NCBI RefSeq assembly: GCF_006094275.1
Contig: NZ_CP034412.1
Coordinates: 1,488,001 to 1,552,000, forward strand
From: Glutamicibacter creatinolyticus
Lineage (GTDB): Bacteria; Actinomycetota; Actinomycetes; Actinomycetales; Micrococcaceae
Length of the DNA stretch: 64,000 nucleotides
Reading direction: 5' to 3'
The notes beneath the pieces are model-generated. The model worked only from the letters and a program-made list of their open reading frames with translations. It was not told the DNA's origin and made no database searches. Made by a program: the position numbers and the translations under genes. Positions 24,439-33,456 of this stretch are shown here, piece by piece (the first letter of the stretch is position 1; each line of letters opens with the position of its first letter).

Positions 24439-27400
24439 TGTGGATTACCGGCGATGTTGAGCTACCTGACGAGATGCTCGACGCCCACGAGCGTGGTGAG
24501 TTGGTGTTCTTCGTCGGTGCGGGGGCTTCGCTGGGCAAACCATCGAACCTTCCCCACTTTCGTAACCTGGCGAAAAAGCTCGCGCGAATGGCATCGCACC
24601 CGTTCTCCGCGCGCGGCGGACTGGACTTTTTCATTGGACAGCTGGAGTCACTCCCTCAGGCGTTCGACGCCCATCAGCACGCCCACACGCTGATTTCCGA
24701 TCCGAGGTCAAAATTCAATCCGCTCCACAGTGCGATTGTCGACCTCGCGGGAATCGGAGGAGCGTTCCGCGTGGTGACTACTAACTACGACGATCACCTT
24801 GCCTCAGCTGCAAGAAGCGAATCGATCGCGGTACCGGACACCTGGTACGCCCCGGCGTTGCCTCTCGGGCATGACTTCGTTGGGCTCGTGCACCTGCATG
24901 GTTCAGTACGGCGCCGGAAGGAGGAGATGATCCTCACCGACCGTGACTTCGGCCATGCGTACATCACCGATGCATGGGCTGCAAGGTTCCTTCTTCCCAT
25001 GTTCGATCGATTCACCGTGGTGTTTGTCGGCTACAGCCATGATGACGTGATCATGCGGTACCTTGCGCTTGGCTTGCCCTCCAGCGGCAACGGCAGGGCC
25101 TCCAATCGGTTCGCGTTCACGAGTGACCCGACGAACAGCAAGTGGGGATACCTGGGGATACAGCCGATCGCGTACCCGGTGGTCGGGCGCGATCATCAAG
25201 CGCTCGTGGCGGCACTCACCGCGTGGGCGGACCGAGCCAAGATGGGGCAGACCGACCACCAGTCTCGTGTGCAGGCGATCATTGGCGGCGGTACTGCACT
25301 GCCACTGCCCGACCGCGACTACCTCCATGATCGTCTCCGAACGACAGACGGCGCCCGCGACTTCGCGCTTGCGACGGAATCTCTGCCCGACGAAACTAAA
25401 CTCGAATGGCTGACCTGGGTGGAGGATCTCCCCGAGTTCAAGGCCCTGTTCTTACCGGCGGATGTGCCGGACGCGACGGCAATTCTAGGCAACTGGTTCG
25501 CAAGGACGTTCATCGAGTCGACGACACTGAACGGGGCGGCGCTCCAGACCTTGCAACGACTCGGGCAGTCGATGACGACTTCGCTTTATCGGACCGCCAG
25601 CTGGCTCGCTAACGACCTCAGGAAACAAGACGCGTCTGCCGGAGAACGGTGGCAATCACTCCTCGCCACTTCCATATATGGACAGTCAGCCCCTCTCAAA
25701 ACTGATCGCCTCATGCCGTTCCTACCCGATTCGACGACCCCCAGCATTGCGGTGCTGCGGACAGCGCTGCGGCCGTTCCTCAAGCTGGAACGGCCCTGGT
25801 TTATCGACGAGTCCGCGCAACGTACGGTCTATCCCGATGCGAAGGTCACTTGGAACTCGGAGGACTACTCACTGACCCAACACGTCCTGCGCGTCGTGCA
25901 GGAGTCCGACGCCGGGGATCGCTCACTCGGCGTAGTCCTGGAAGACGCCATCATTGCTGCTTATGACCTGCTCGACGCGTATCACGGCGAGCGGGGCTGG
26001 GATCCGCTCGTGCATCACCGATCTGCAATCGAGCCACACGCTCAGGACAAACTGCGGGAGCCGCTCGACGCAGTCATCGACGGCCTTCGCGAATACGGAA
26101 GCAAGGCGCTGCCCCTCTCGCCAGACCTGCCCAACCGATGGTGGAATAACGGCCGTGGTCTCATGCAGCGCCTGGCTCTGCATCTGGTAGCCAACGATCC
26201 GGAACGGAGTGCGGACGACAAGCTCTCGTGGCTCCTCGAGCGCACCGGGCTCTACGCAGATGACCTAAAACATGAGACCTATCAGGTAGTCGCCGCCGCA
26301 GTCGGTAGCGCGACATCGCCGCTCAAACAGCGGGTCTTGGATGCCGCCGCCGACGGACCCGACTACCCCGAAGAGATTCCCGACCGCGACCGCCACTTCG
26401 CGTACGCGAAGTACAACTTGTTGGCATGGCTAACGCAGGTCGACCCTGACTGGGTGGAGGCGCAGACCGCGTTCGACCTGATCCAAGCTGAGAACCCCGG
26501 TTTCGAGGTGCGAGAGCATCCTGACTTCGACACCTGGATGACAAGCGGAACCTGGCGTGGGAAGCCGCCGATGGACATCGAGGAGTTCATTCAGGCGCTC
26601 GCTCAGAACGTGAGTGTTGCACTCGATGACCTGCTGTCCCGCGACTATTCCGAACGCTACTTCGATCAGCCCGACTGGCGAGATGCGCTCGGGCTTGTTC
26701 AACAGGCCGTCGAGCAGCGCCCGGACCTCGGCTTGCAGCTCTGGGACGACGTCCTCGGTCGCGACGAGCTTGACGACAAGCAGGTCGACCTATGGCGCGC
26801 GATCTCCGAAGGCTGGGGGAAAGCCCAGCTACGAGATGTGGGCCTCGGGGCTGTACAGCGCCTCACCACGTTGCTTGCTGACAAGGACTCCGCTGATGCA
26901 TTAGGGCGTTTCCTACTTAATCAGATTCGGCAGCAAATCGACGAAGATGAGTCGCTGGCGCTCGCGTCCATGCGCGAGCTGGCGCGAGCACTCTGGCGTG
27001 AGCAGGGCGCAGGATTCAGGCACCGAGAAGATTCGGCCCCCCTGTCGTTCGCGCCGCTTTACCTGAACTCGTGGCCGGGGTCCGTGGCCCAGTACTGGAA
27101 CAGTGAAGTAGATCGTCGCTGGCGACACTCACGAGAGGATTGGGCCGGACTTAGCGACGAGGAGTCGAAGGCGCTCGTTGCGCTGCTGAACGGCAACGCG
27201 GATGCACTGGACGCTACGCAACCAGCGATTGCTGAACAGCTGTTCTTCTACTTCGCCGCGGACGCTGACTTCGCGGCGGCGCATTTGCTCCCTCTCTTCA
27301 ACGACCCGCAGCGACACGCCTATGGCTGGTACCCGTTCCTGCACCATCCCAGGTGGAACGACCGGATCCTCGCAGCCGGGCTGTTCGAGAGCATGGTCGC

Positions 27401-28007
27401 CGAGCTCAGCCGTCTTGACGAATTGCCAGACCAGCAACTGCATCACATCTTCCTGGGGTACATAACCTCCGTGGTGTCATACGCGGGCATCACGAGTACC
27501 GACCGGAGGCGCCTGCTTGATCAGACAGTGCTCGCGTCAAACGGCTCGCATGCCGCTAGCTTCGCTGAAGCGGTCGCCAGATTCCTCCGCGAAGATGGCG
27601 TCGACGGGGCCGAGGTCTGGCGCCGGTGGCTCGGCAAGCATCTGGAACGCCGACTCAGCGGGCAGCCACGGGTTGCATCCGCCGAAGAGCTTGCACGCTG
27701 GGCGGACGTCGTTCCTGTCGTGGGTGAATTCGTCCCTGCCGCAGCGACCCTCTTCGACGGGCACGGCATTGGTCTGGATGAGCGGTTCTTTAATCGGGCG
27801 TTTCCGGATGGAGTACTCGCCGCCTACGGGACCGAGCTCGTTGCCTTCTTTGCCGAGCGCGTTCAGAACACGACCGGCACTGACTATATGGTGAGGTACC
27901 GCGTGCATCAGCTGGTTAAGGCGATACTAAGCGCGGTTGGCGATGCGGTTGCACAACCACTGGTCGAAGCCGCGGCAGGGCGCGGATTTCTCTATCCCCC
28001 CGAGTGA
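24438..28007 (+). CDS. Large SIR2-domain protein, defence-associated sirtuin type
   Basis: This protein has 1189 residues. The N-terminal SIR2 domain (about residues 1-270) shows the NAD-binding GAGAS (27-31), the TTNYDDH segment with Asn116, and the HLHGS motif with catalytic-type His154, then VFVGYSHDDVIMRYL. Sirtuins of this kind in phage defence hydrolyse NAD+. The remaining about 900 residues are helical, tryptophan-rich and without a motif I can name. The size and architecture fit SIR2-DUF4020-type proteins reported as defence-associated sirtuins (DSR1-like), but the C-terminal assignment needs a profile search. ATG 24438 overlaps the stop of a small ORF. It interrupts an otherwise ordinary gene order and has no defence gene next to it. 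Confidence 0.85.
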   Translation: MWITGDVELPDEMLDAHERGELVFFVGAGASLGKPSNLPHFRNLAKKLARMASHPFSARGGLDFFIGQLESLPQAFDAHQHAHTLISDPRSKFNPLHSAIVDLAGIGGAFRVVTTNYDDHLASAARSESIAVPDTWYAPALPLGHDFVGLVHLHGSVRRRKEEMILTDRDFGHAYITDAWAARFLLPMFDRFTVVFVGYSHDDVIMRYLALGLPSSGNGRASNRFAFTSDPTNSKWGYLGIQPIAYPVVGRDHQALVAALTAWADRAKMGQTDHQSRVQAIIGGGTALPLPDRDYLHDRLRTTDGARDFALATESLPDETKLEWLTWVEDLPEFKALFLPADVPDATAILGNWFARTFIESTTLNGAALQTLQRLGQSMTTSLYRTASWLANDLRKQDASAGERWQSLLATSIYGQSAPLKTDRLMPFLPDSTTPSIAVLRTALRPFLKLERPWFIDESAQRTVYPDAKVTWNSEDYSLTQHVLRVVQESDAGDRSLGVVLEDAIIAAYDLLDAYHGERGWDPLVHHRSAIEPHAQDKLREPLDAVIDGLREYGSKALPLSPDLPNRWWNNGRGLMQRLALHLVANDPERSADDKLSWLLERTGLYADDLKHETYQVVAAAVGSATSPLKQRVLDAAADGPDYPEEIPDRDRHFAYAKYNLLAWLTQVDPDWVEAQTAFDLIQAENPGFEVREHPDFDTWMTSGTWRGKPPMDIEEFIQALAQNVSVALDDLLSRDYSERYFDQPDWRDALGLVQQAVEQRPDLGLQLWDDVLGRDELDDKQVDLWRAISEGWGKAQLRDVGLGAVQRLTTLLADKDSADALGRFLLNQIRQQIDEDESLALASMRELARALWREQGAGFRHREDSAPLSFAPLYLNSWPGSVAQYWNSEVDRRWRHSREDWAGLSDEESKALVALLNGNADALDATQPAIAEQLFFYFAADADFAAAHLLPLFNDPQRHAYGWYPFLHHPRWNDRILAAGLFESMVAELSRLDELPDQQLHHIFLGYITSVVSYAGITSTDRRRLLDQTVLASNGSHAASFAEAVARFLREDGVDGAEVWRRWLGKHLERRLSGQPRVASAEELARWADVVPVVGEFVPAAATLFDGHGIGLDERFFNRAFPDGVLAAYGTELVAFFAERVQNTTGTDYMVRYRVHQLVKAILSAVGDAVAQPLVEAAAGRGFLYPPE

Positions 28008-28297
28008 GCACGACCCCAAGTCGGAGGCCTTGAGGCTGCCTTAAGCGCCGTCACTATCCTGCTTGGCCCTGCGGTAGGTTGGACGTGGCAGTATCAGATG
28101 CGACATGTGGTTTACGCGGCCGCGCTGACGGGTGAGGACAAGATCGTGGCAAACCTCGTCCTCTGGATCGGGGGTGGCCCTGCTGCTGGCCATGTGGGGA
28201 CTGTTCCCGGCCTAGCCCTATCGGCGGAACCGGGAAGCGAGTAAACTCCCTATTGACAGATGGCCACCGGCTAGTTGAGTTCAAAGGCGGGCAGATC
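28008..28297. other. Intergenic region after the SIR2 gene
   Basis: About 290 nt with no convincing gene. A short frame ending in LLLAMWGLFPA-stop at about 28215 could be the tail of a lost membrane protein cut by the SIR2 insertion, but it is too short to call. CCCTATTGACAG at about 28246 is a plausible -35 region of the next gene and resembles CCCTATTGACGG upstream of the ABC genes at 29463. Confidence 0.35.
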
Positions 28298-28729
28298 ATG
28301 AGCAACGGGCGCAGGCTCGAGACCACCAGCACCACCTGGCAACAGATCCTGGCCCACCGCGAGCCCGAACAGATCCAGGAGATCGCCGCCCGCTTCGAGC
28401 AGGCCGGGGTGCGGCCGCAGCTGGTGGCCCAGGCCATCGCCGATGGCGGGGCCCAGCTGGATGGGGCAATGCGCTCCAACACTCCTGGCTGGGAGCAGCC
28501 CTTCGGCGGGCTGCTGGCGGTCGCACTGCTGGCCGGGGAGGTCGCCGCGCATTCGGCCTACCTGGTCTCCCGTGCCTCGGTGGTCCGGGCGGTGGCGGTG
28601 GATGGGCTGCTGGAGGACTTCAGCGCCATCGCCGTCGGTGCTAGCCTGGGCGTCTCGCGCCAGAAGGTGTACGAGATCGGCCGCAACGGGCAGCGGGTGC
28701 GCGCCGAGGGCGGGCTCGGCGGGTCATGA
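28298..28729 (+). CDS. Putative helix-turn-helix protein
   Basis: 143 residues, start ATG 28298 (MSNGRRLETTSTTWQQILAH). The C-terminal part LLEDFSAIAVGASLGVSRQK, VYEIGR looks like a helix-turn-helix; the rest is helical. No specific family. Its stop overlaps the start of the next gene (ATGA at 28726-28729), so the two are coupled. Together with the following membrane protein and ABC exporter it may form a self-regulated transport cluster. Confidence 0.65.
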   Translation: MSNGRRLETTSTTWQQILAHREPEQIQEIAARFEQAGVRPQLVAQAIADGGAQLDGAMRSNTPGWEQPFGGLLAVALLAGEVAAHSAYLVSRASVVRAVAVDGLLEDFSAIAVGASLGVSRQKVYEIGRNGQRVRAEGGLGGS

Positions 28730-29433
28730 GTCCGCGCCGGCGGGAACCGGTGCGTGGGCAGGCGCCCGCGCTGCTGCACCCCGTCGACTTCGCGCCGGCC
28801 CGGCGCTACTACCTGCTGGCCATGTTGCTGCAGCTGGCGGCCTCGCCCATCATCCTGGCCGCCGCCATCATCTTCCTGCTGGGCATCAGCGCCAACCTTT
28901 TCACCCCACTGCTTGGGCCCATTGTGGGGTTGAGCATCACCAGCTATGTGGAGCGCCGCTATCGGGCCGACGCCTGGGCGCACATCGCCCGCAAGGCGCA
29001 GGACCGCACGCGCAGCGACCCGGCTCCCTGGGCGCAGCTGGCCCTGACGCTGCAGCTGGTGCTCCTGCTGCTGGCGGTGCTGGGCCTGGTGCAGGCGGTG
29101 CGCGCCACCGGTCAGTCCGGGGCCGCCGCCCTCGGCGCGGGGATCCTGGCTGGCCTGGTGCTGGTCGAAGTCGCCGCGCTGATCTGGGACCGCCGGGCGC
29201 AGGCGGAACTGCGCAGCGTGGCGGTGGGCGGCAGCTGGCGGATCCTGCAGGGCTTGGGGGTGCTGGCCGTGGCGCTTCCCGGCGCTGGCGTCCTGCTGGG
29301 CTTCGGGCCATTGAACCCGTGGCTCCTGCTGCTGGGCGTGCTCGCCCAGGGCGGCACCTGCGTGCTCTGGTACGTCATCCGGATGATCCCTGCCACCAGC
29401 AGCTGCGTCCCCAAATCCTTCCCGCTGCCCTAG
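28726..29433 (+). CDS. Integral membrane protein of unknown function
   Basis: 235 residues with about five to six hydrophobic segments (about 30-50, 55-70, 100-125, 133-155, 170-190, 195-220). The first is YYLLAMLLQLAASPIILAAA. There are no transport or catalytic motifs. The ATG at 28726 overlaps the TGA of the HTH gene by 4 nt. It lies upstream of an ABC exporter but is separated from it by a promoter-like region. Confidence 0.7.
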   Translation: MSPRRREPVRGQAPALLHPVDFAPARRYYLLAMLLQLAASPIILAAAIIFLLGISANLFTPLLGPIVGLSITSYVERRYRADAWAHIARKAQDRTRSDPAPWAQLALTLQLVLLLLAVLGLVQAVRATGQSGAAALGAGILAGLVLVEVAALIWDRRAQAELRSVAVGGSWRILQGLGVLAVALPGAGVLLGFGPLNPWLLLLGVLAQGGTCVLWYVIRMIPATSSCVPKSFPLP

Positions 29434-29462
29434 GGGCGTGGGCGGCAGCAGAATTGTCATCC

Positions 29463-29528
29463 CCCTATTGACGGAACGTGGGGGGTGTGCCATTCTTGCG
29501 CTATAACTGTCAACCGAGGGGTGACAGT
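29463..29528 (+). promoter_or_regulatory. Promoter/operator region of the ABC exporter genes
   Basis: TTGACG at 29468-29473 with CATTCT 17 nt downstream is a plausible sigma70-like pair; TATAAC at 29502-29507 is a second -10-like element. A perfect palindrome ACTGTCA (29506-29512) / TGACAGT (29522-29528), 9-nt spacer, overlaps the second element and looks like an operator for a dimeric repressor. Confidence 0.45.
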
Positions 29529-29547
29529 AGTGCCGAGGGAGGCCACC

Positions 29548-30309
29548 ATGAGCATGCGCAACCCGGTGATCCGCGCCGAAAACCTGCACAAGTCCTTCGG
29601 GAACGTGCGGGCACTGGCCGGGGTGGATCTGGAGGTGGCAGCGGGGGAGATCTTCGGAATCCTCGGGCCCAACGGGGCCGGGAAGACCACGACCGTGGAA
29701 TGCCTGGCCGGAACGATCAAACCCGACGCCGGGACGCTGTCGGTGCTGGGCGTTGACCCGGCACTGCAGCGCGAGATGATCCGCCGCGATGTGGGGTACC
29801 AGCTGCAGGCCACCACCCTGCCCGCCGCGCTGAAGGTCGGCGAGGCCATGCGCTGGTTTGCGGCTCTCTACCCGGATCCGGCCGACCCGGTGGAACTGCT
29901 GGAGCTGGTGGGCATGGGCCAGCGGACCAAACGCCGGATCGGGACCCTGTCCGGGGGAGAGCGCCAGCGCCTGTCGATCGCCACCGCCCTGGTCGGCCGA
30001 CCTCGGATCGCGATCTTTGACGAACTGACCACCGGGCTGGACCCGCAGGCCCGGCGCGGGATCTGGGCGCTGGTGCACTCCATCCGCGCCGGCGGGGTCA
30101 CCGTGGTGCTGGTCTCCCACGCGCTGGATGAGGTGGAGCGGCTGTGTGACCGGATGGCCGTCATCGACCAGGGGCGGCTGCGCTTTGCCGGGACCCCGGC
30201 CGAGCTGCGCCGGCAGGTGCCCGGGCAGCGCCGGGGAAGCGCGACCCTGGAGGACGCCTACCTGCGGCTGCTGGATGCCGGCGCCCAAAACGTGATGGAA
30301 GGACGATGA
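29548..30309 (+). CDS. ABC transporter ATP-binding protein
   Basis: 253-residue ATPase of a drug/lipid-type ABC-2 exporter. Walker A is GPNGAGKTTTVECLAG, signature LSGGERQRLSIA, Walker B ILFDELTTGLD-like (IAIFDELTTGLD), and the H-loop is VVLVSHALDE. Start ATG 29548 follows GAGGGAGG; in-frame ATG 29554 is also possible. The permease gene begins 1 nt after the stop. Substrate unknown; subfamily is close to daunorubicin-type exporters. Confidence 0.92.
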   Translation: MSMRNPVIRAENLHKSFGNVRALAGVDLEVAAGEIFGILGPNGAGKTTTVECLAGTIKPDAGTLSVLGVDPALQREMIRRDVGYQLQATTLPAALKVGEAMRWFAALYPDPADPVELLELVGMGQRTKRRIGTLSGGERQRLSIATALVGRPRIAIFDELTTGLDPQARRGIWALVHSIRAGGVTVVLVSHALDEVERLCDRMAVIDQGRLRFAGTPAELRRQVPGQRRGSATLEDAYLRLLDAGAQNVMEGR

Positions 30310-30310
30310 C

Positions 30311-31051
30311 ATGCGTGCCCTGCTCGCGCTGACCCGGGTCGAATCGCTCCTGTTCCTGCGCAACCCCACGATGCTGTTCATGGCGCTGCTGCTGCCCAGT
30401 GGCCTGCTGCTGTTGCAGGCCTACATCATCCCCGGCACCCGCACCCCGCTCGGGCAGGGCGGGCTGAGCGCCATGGACCACCTGGTGGTGCTGGCCCTGG
30501 TGGTCGGGGCCACCAGCGTGGCCATCACGAACTACCCCTCCTCGGTGGCCGGGTACCGGGAGAACGGGGTGCTGCGCAAGCTGGACACCACCCCGGCCGG
30601 GCCGTTCCGGCTGCTGCTGGCCCAGTGGATCATCGCCCTGATCTCGCTGGTTGCCGCGGCCGGGCTGGCCCTGGCGATCGCCTCGGTGAGCTTCGGGCTG
30701 CTGGCCCCACGCCACCCGGGCATGGTGCTGGCCGTGTTCGTTGGCGGCAGCGTGTCCATGATGGCGCTCGGTTCGCTGATTGCCGCGCGCGCGGCGAGCG
30801 CCCAGATCGCCTACGGGGTGGGACTGCTGGTGTTCATGCTCAGCCTGTTCGCGGCCGGGTTGTGGACCCCGGGGCCGCTGATGCCCGATGCGCTGGAACC
30901 GGTCGTGGGGCTGACCCCGGCCGGGGCGATGGCCCAATCGCTGCAGGCGGCCTGGTTTGAGGCGGATGTGTCCCTTGGGCCGTTGGCCGTCTTCGCGGTG
31001 TGGACCGCGGGCTGTGCGCTGATCGCCGCCCGGATCTTCCGCTGGCGCTAG
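30311..31051 (+). CDS. ABC-2 type transporter permease
   Basis: 246 residues with six hydrophobic segments and the ABC-2 family pattern: NPTMLFMALLLPSGLLLLQA at the N-terminus, the conserved YRENGVLRKLDTTPAGPFRL loop between the second and third segments, and PAGAMAQSLQAAWF near the end. It forms the membrane part of the exporter with the ATPase encoded 1 nt upstream. Confidence 0.92.
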   Translation: MRALLALTRVESLLFLRNPTMLFMALLLPSGLLLLQAYIIPGTRTPLGQGGLSAMDHLVVLALVVGATSVAITNYPSSVAGYRENGVLRKLDTTPAGPFRLLLAQWIIALISLVAAAGLALAIASVSFGLLAPRHPGMVLAVFVGGSVSMMALGSLIAARAASAQIAYGVGLLVFMLSLFAAGLWTPGPLMPDALEPVVGLTPAGAMAQSLQAAWFEADVSLGPLAVFAVWTAGCALIAARIFRWR

Positions 31052-31109
31052 CCTGGCCGGACCGCATAGCACCGTCACCTATTGAATTTCGCAGTCAGGG
31101 GAGTACATC

Positions 31110-31700
31110 ATGCGCAAGTTGGTCGCCGTCGAGTTCCTGTCCGTGGACGGGGTCATGCAGGGACTGGGCTCACCGGATGAGGACCGCAGCGGCGGATTCG
31201 TACACGGCGGCTGGGGTGCGCGCTACGCCCCGGCCATCCACGCGGCGCTCGGCGCGCAGGGGCTGGAAGCCACCACCGCCTACCTGTTCGGGCGGCGCAC
31301 CTACGAGAAAATGGCCGCCTACTGGCCGTTCGTGGGCAGGCACAACCCCATCGCCGCGCACATGAACCAGGCGCCAAAGTACGTGGCCAGCACGAGGCTG
31401 CGGGATCCGGCCTGGCGGCACACGGAAGTGATTGCCGGTGAGGTGGGCGAGAAGGTGCGCCGGCTGAAGTCCGAAGGGCAGGGGGAGATGGTGATCCTGG
31501 GCAGTGGCATGCTCACCCGCCAGTTGCTGGCTGAGGATCTCATCGACAGCCTGCGCCTGTTCGTACATCCGCTGCTGCTCGGTGCCGGCAAGCAACTCTT
31601 CGGGCCATTGCCAGCGCCCCGCCAACTGCGGCTGACCGGATGCCAGGCCAGCGAGCTGGGCAGCCTGATCCTCTCCTACGACGTGGAACCGAACCACTGA
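31110..31700 (+). CDS. RibD C-terminal / dihydrofolate-reductase-like protein
   Basis: 196 residues: MRKLVAVEFLSVDGVMQGLG at the start, GRRTYEKMAAYWP in the middle, GSGMLTRQLLAEDLIDSLRL and HPLLLGAGKQLF in the C-terminal half, all typical of the RibD-C/DHFR-like fold. NADPH-linked reduction is expected; substrate unknown. Start ATG 31110 with GGGGAG upstream. Homologous to the partial protein at 1-409, with the longer spacer after residue 20. Confidence 0.88.
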   Translation: MRKLVAVEFLSVDGVMQGLGSPDEDRSGGFVHGGWGARYAPAIHAALGAQGLEATTAYLFGRRTYEKMAAYWPFVGRHNPIAAHMNQAPKYVASTRLRDPAWRHTEVIAGEVGEKVRRLKSEGQGEMVILGSGMLTRQLLAEDLIDSLRLFVHPLLLGAGKQLFGPLPAPRQLRLTGCQASELGSLILSYDVEPNH

Positions 31701-31703
31701 AGC

Positions 31704-32134
31704 TCAGTGCTCGAGTACCTGGTGCCCCTGAGCCGAGGGCAGGCGGGCGGCCACGGCGCTAAGCTCCACCAGCGCGCCGGGCACGCCGAGGCCTGCGACA
31801 AACGCCGCGGTGACCAGGGGTGGTTCCGCACCGGCCAGCCGGGAGGCGATCACCCCGTACGCGGCCCGGGGTTCCACCCCTTCGATGAGCAGCACGTTCC
31901 ACTGGATGACGTCCGCCAGTCCTGCCCCGGCCGCGGCGAGCGCTGTTTCGGCGTTGTCCAGCGCCCGGCTCACCTGCACCGCAATCTCGCCGTCGCCGAT
32001 CAGGGCGCCGGTCTCATCCACTGAGTTCTGCCCGCCCACATAGATGGTGCTGGCCCCGCCGGGACGATGGCGACATGGCTGAAGGCCCGGGAGTGCAGGA
32101 GCCCCGCGGGTCGCAGGCGCTGGATCTGGGGCAT
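31704..32134 (-). pseudogene. RidA family protein, frameshifted
   Basis: RidA deaminases remove reactive enamine/imine intermediates. The C-terminal part is intact in one frame (STIYVGGQNSVDETGALIGD through VTAAFVAGLG), while the expected N-terminus MPQIQRLRPAGLLHSRAFSH-VAIVP lies in another frame starting at ATG 32134. The join is at about 32060-32066 in a G/C-run region (CCCCGCCGGG), where one base appears to be missing or extra. Both halves fit the family well, so the gene is either a recent pseudogene or a sequencing error. It converges with the RibD-like gene 3 nt away. Confidence 0.8.
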
Positions 32135-32245
32135 GGGGAATCCTCGCTTCGGGGGCGTGGGGCCGGGTCACCGAGTCTACCGGGCACGGACCGGCCTGGA
32201 CAGGGAGTCACCAAGCAGGCGGCGCCCTCCAGGGGCCGGCGGCTA

Positions 32246-32746
32246 TCAGTTGTGGCTGATCCCGTTCAGCCGCGCGTGCAGGGCCTTGACCTGGGTGCTC
32301 AGTTCCTCATCGGGTCCGGCGACCTCCATGCCGGGGGTCACCTCGTTGATGGGCAACGGCTTCACCGGGCCGGGTTCCGCGCCCCATTCGCCGTGCCATT
32401 CCATCAACTGCCGGCTGCTGCTGGCGTAGACGATGCGCCCCAGCCCCACCCACGCGTGGGCGGCCGAACACATGGGGCAGTGCTCCCCGGAGGTGTAGAC
32501 CGTGGCGGCGGCACGTTCGGAGGGGTTCAGGTTCTCCGCGGCCCAGCGGGCGATCGCGAACTCCGGGTGGCGGGTGTGGTCCCCTTCGGCGACCCGGTTG
32601 CGGTCGGCGAAGCGCACCTGTCCCTGCTCATCGACCAGCAGGGAGCCGAAGGGTTCGTCCCCGGCCTCCAGCGCCTCACGGGCATAGTCCACGCATTGGG
32701 CCAGGAAGGTACGGTCGGTCTCGGTGATTGATGTGGAAGTAGCCAT
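32246..32746 (-). CDS. Nucleoside deaminase (CDA/guanine-deaminase-like)
   Basis: 166 residues with the zinc site His60-Pro-Glu62 (HPEFAIA) and Cys90/Cys93 (CPMCSAAHAW) of the cytidine/deoxycytidylate deaminase superfamily. The C-terminal region with SSSRQLMEWHGEWG resembles bacterial guanine deaminase-type members rather than TadA. Substrate could be guanine, cytosine or a nucleoside. Start ATG 32746 (MATSTSITETDRTFLAQCVD). Monocistronic. Confidence 0.88.
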   Translation of the reverse strand: MATSTSITETDRTFLAQCVDYAREALEAGDEPFGSLLVDEQGQVRFADRNRVAEGDHTRHPEFAIARWAAENLNPSERAAATVYTSGEHCPMCSAAHAWVGLGRIVYASSSRQLMEWHGEWGAEPGPVKPLPINEVTPGMEVAGPDEELSTQVKALHARLNGISHN

Positions 32747-32836
32747 GCCAACACCTAACCACCCTCCGGTGCCAAAGTGAAGTATGACTAGGAACTTCTC
32801 AGATCCAGGACGGGTTCACAGATGGCGGTGCCTGCA

Positions 32837-33259
32837 TCAGTCGATTCCGGCGTAGTCGTACTGGGCGTAGATCCGTACCGCGGTCCCCGCCACGTGGGCA
32901 CCGGTGCAGGTGCGCCGCCAAATCAACGGATTCCACGCAACACATTGCTCGGTCTCCAAACCGAGATCCGTGGTGAGCCGTTTGGCGTCGGCAGCGGAGC
33001 CGGCCTGGACTTCAAGTTCCCGCCAGCACCCGCCGGAGGCGCACTGCAGCTCGGGCTCGCCCACAACCAGTTCCGCCGGCAGATCCGGGAACGCCGAGGT
33101 GCTGGGCACCGCGGCCTCATCCAGGCGCACCCAGAGTACCGCCGCCACCCAGATCAGCAGCAGCACGCCCAGCCCCGCGAGCGTTCGCAGAATCCAGAAC
33201 AGCGTGCGCTTCGATGCGTCCCGTCGTGGGGTGTTCTGCCGCCGCTTGCCGTCCTCCAT
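32837..33259 (-). CDS. Single-TM membrane protein of unknown function
   Basis: 140 residues: a basic N-terminus (MEDGKRRQNTPRRDASKR), one hydrophobic helix at about 22-44 (LAGLGVLLLIWVAAVLWV) and an extracytoplasmic domain with four Cys (ELQCASGGCW and EQCVAW, RRTCTG) that could form two disulfides. No family recognised. Confidence 0.65.
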   Translation of the reverse strand: MEDGKRRQNTPRRDASKRTLFWILRTLAGLGVLLLIWVAAVLWVRLDEAAVPSTSAFPDLPAELVVGEPELQCASGGCWRELEVQAGSAADAKRLTTDLGLETEQCVAWNPLIWRRTCTGAHVAGTAVRIYAQYDYAGID

Positions 33260-33456
33260 GCCTTGACCCTACGCCAGTCAAGCCGCGTGCTTAGCCGTGC
33301 CGGGGGCTGCGGCGGTATTATCGCGCCAAGTCACAGTAGGACTCGAAGCCTGTACCGGCCCGGAGGGATGTGACAGCATGGGCTGATCACATACCTCGCG
33401 TACGCCACAGCCTGGGTGCGCGGTAACAGCAACGCACGAGCACATCAGGAGCAGCA

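Noticed and set aside
28098-28244. 48-codon rightward ORF after the SIR2 gene
   Set aside because: No ribosome site and no coding character; another frame has a short membrane-protein-like tail, so neither is certain.
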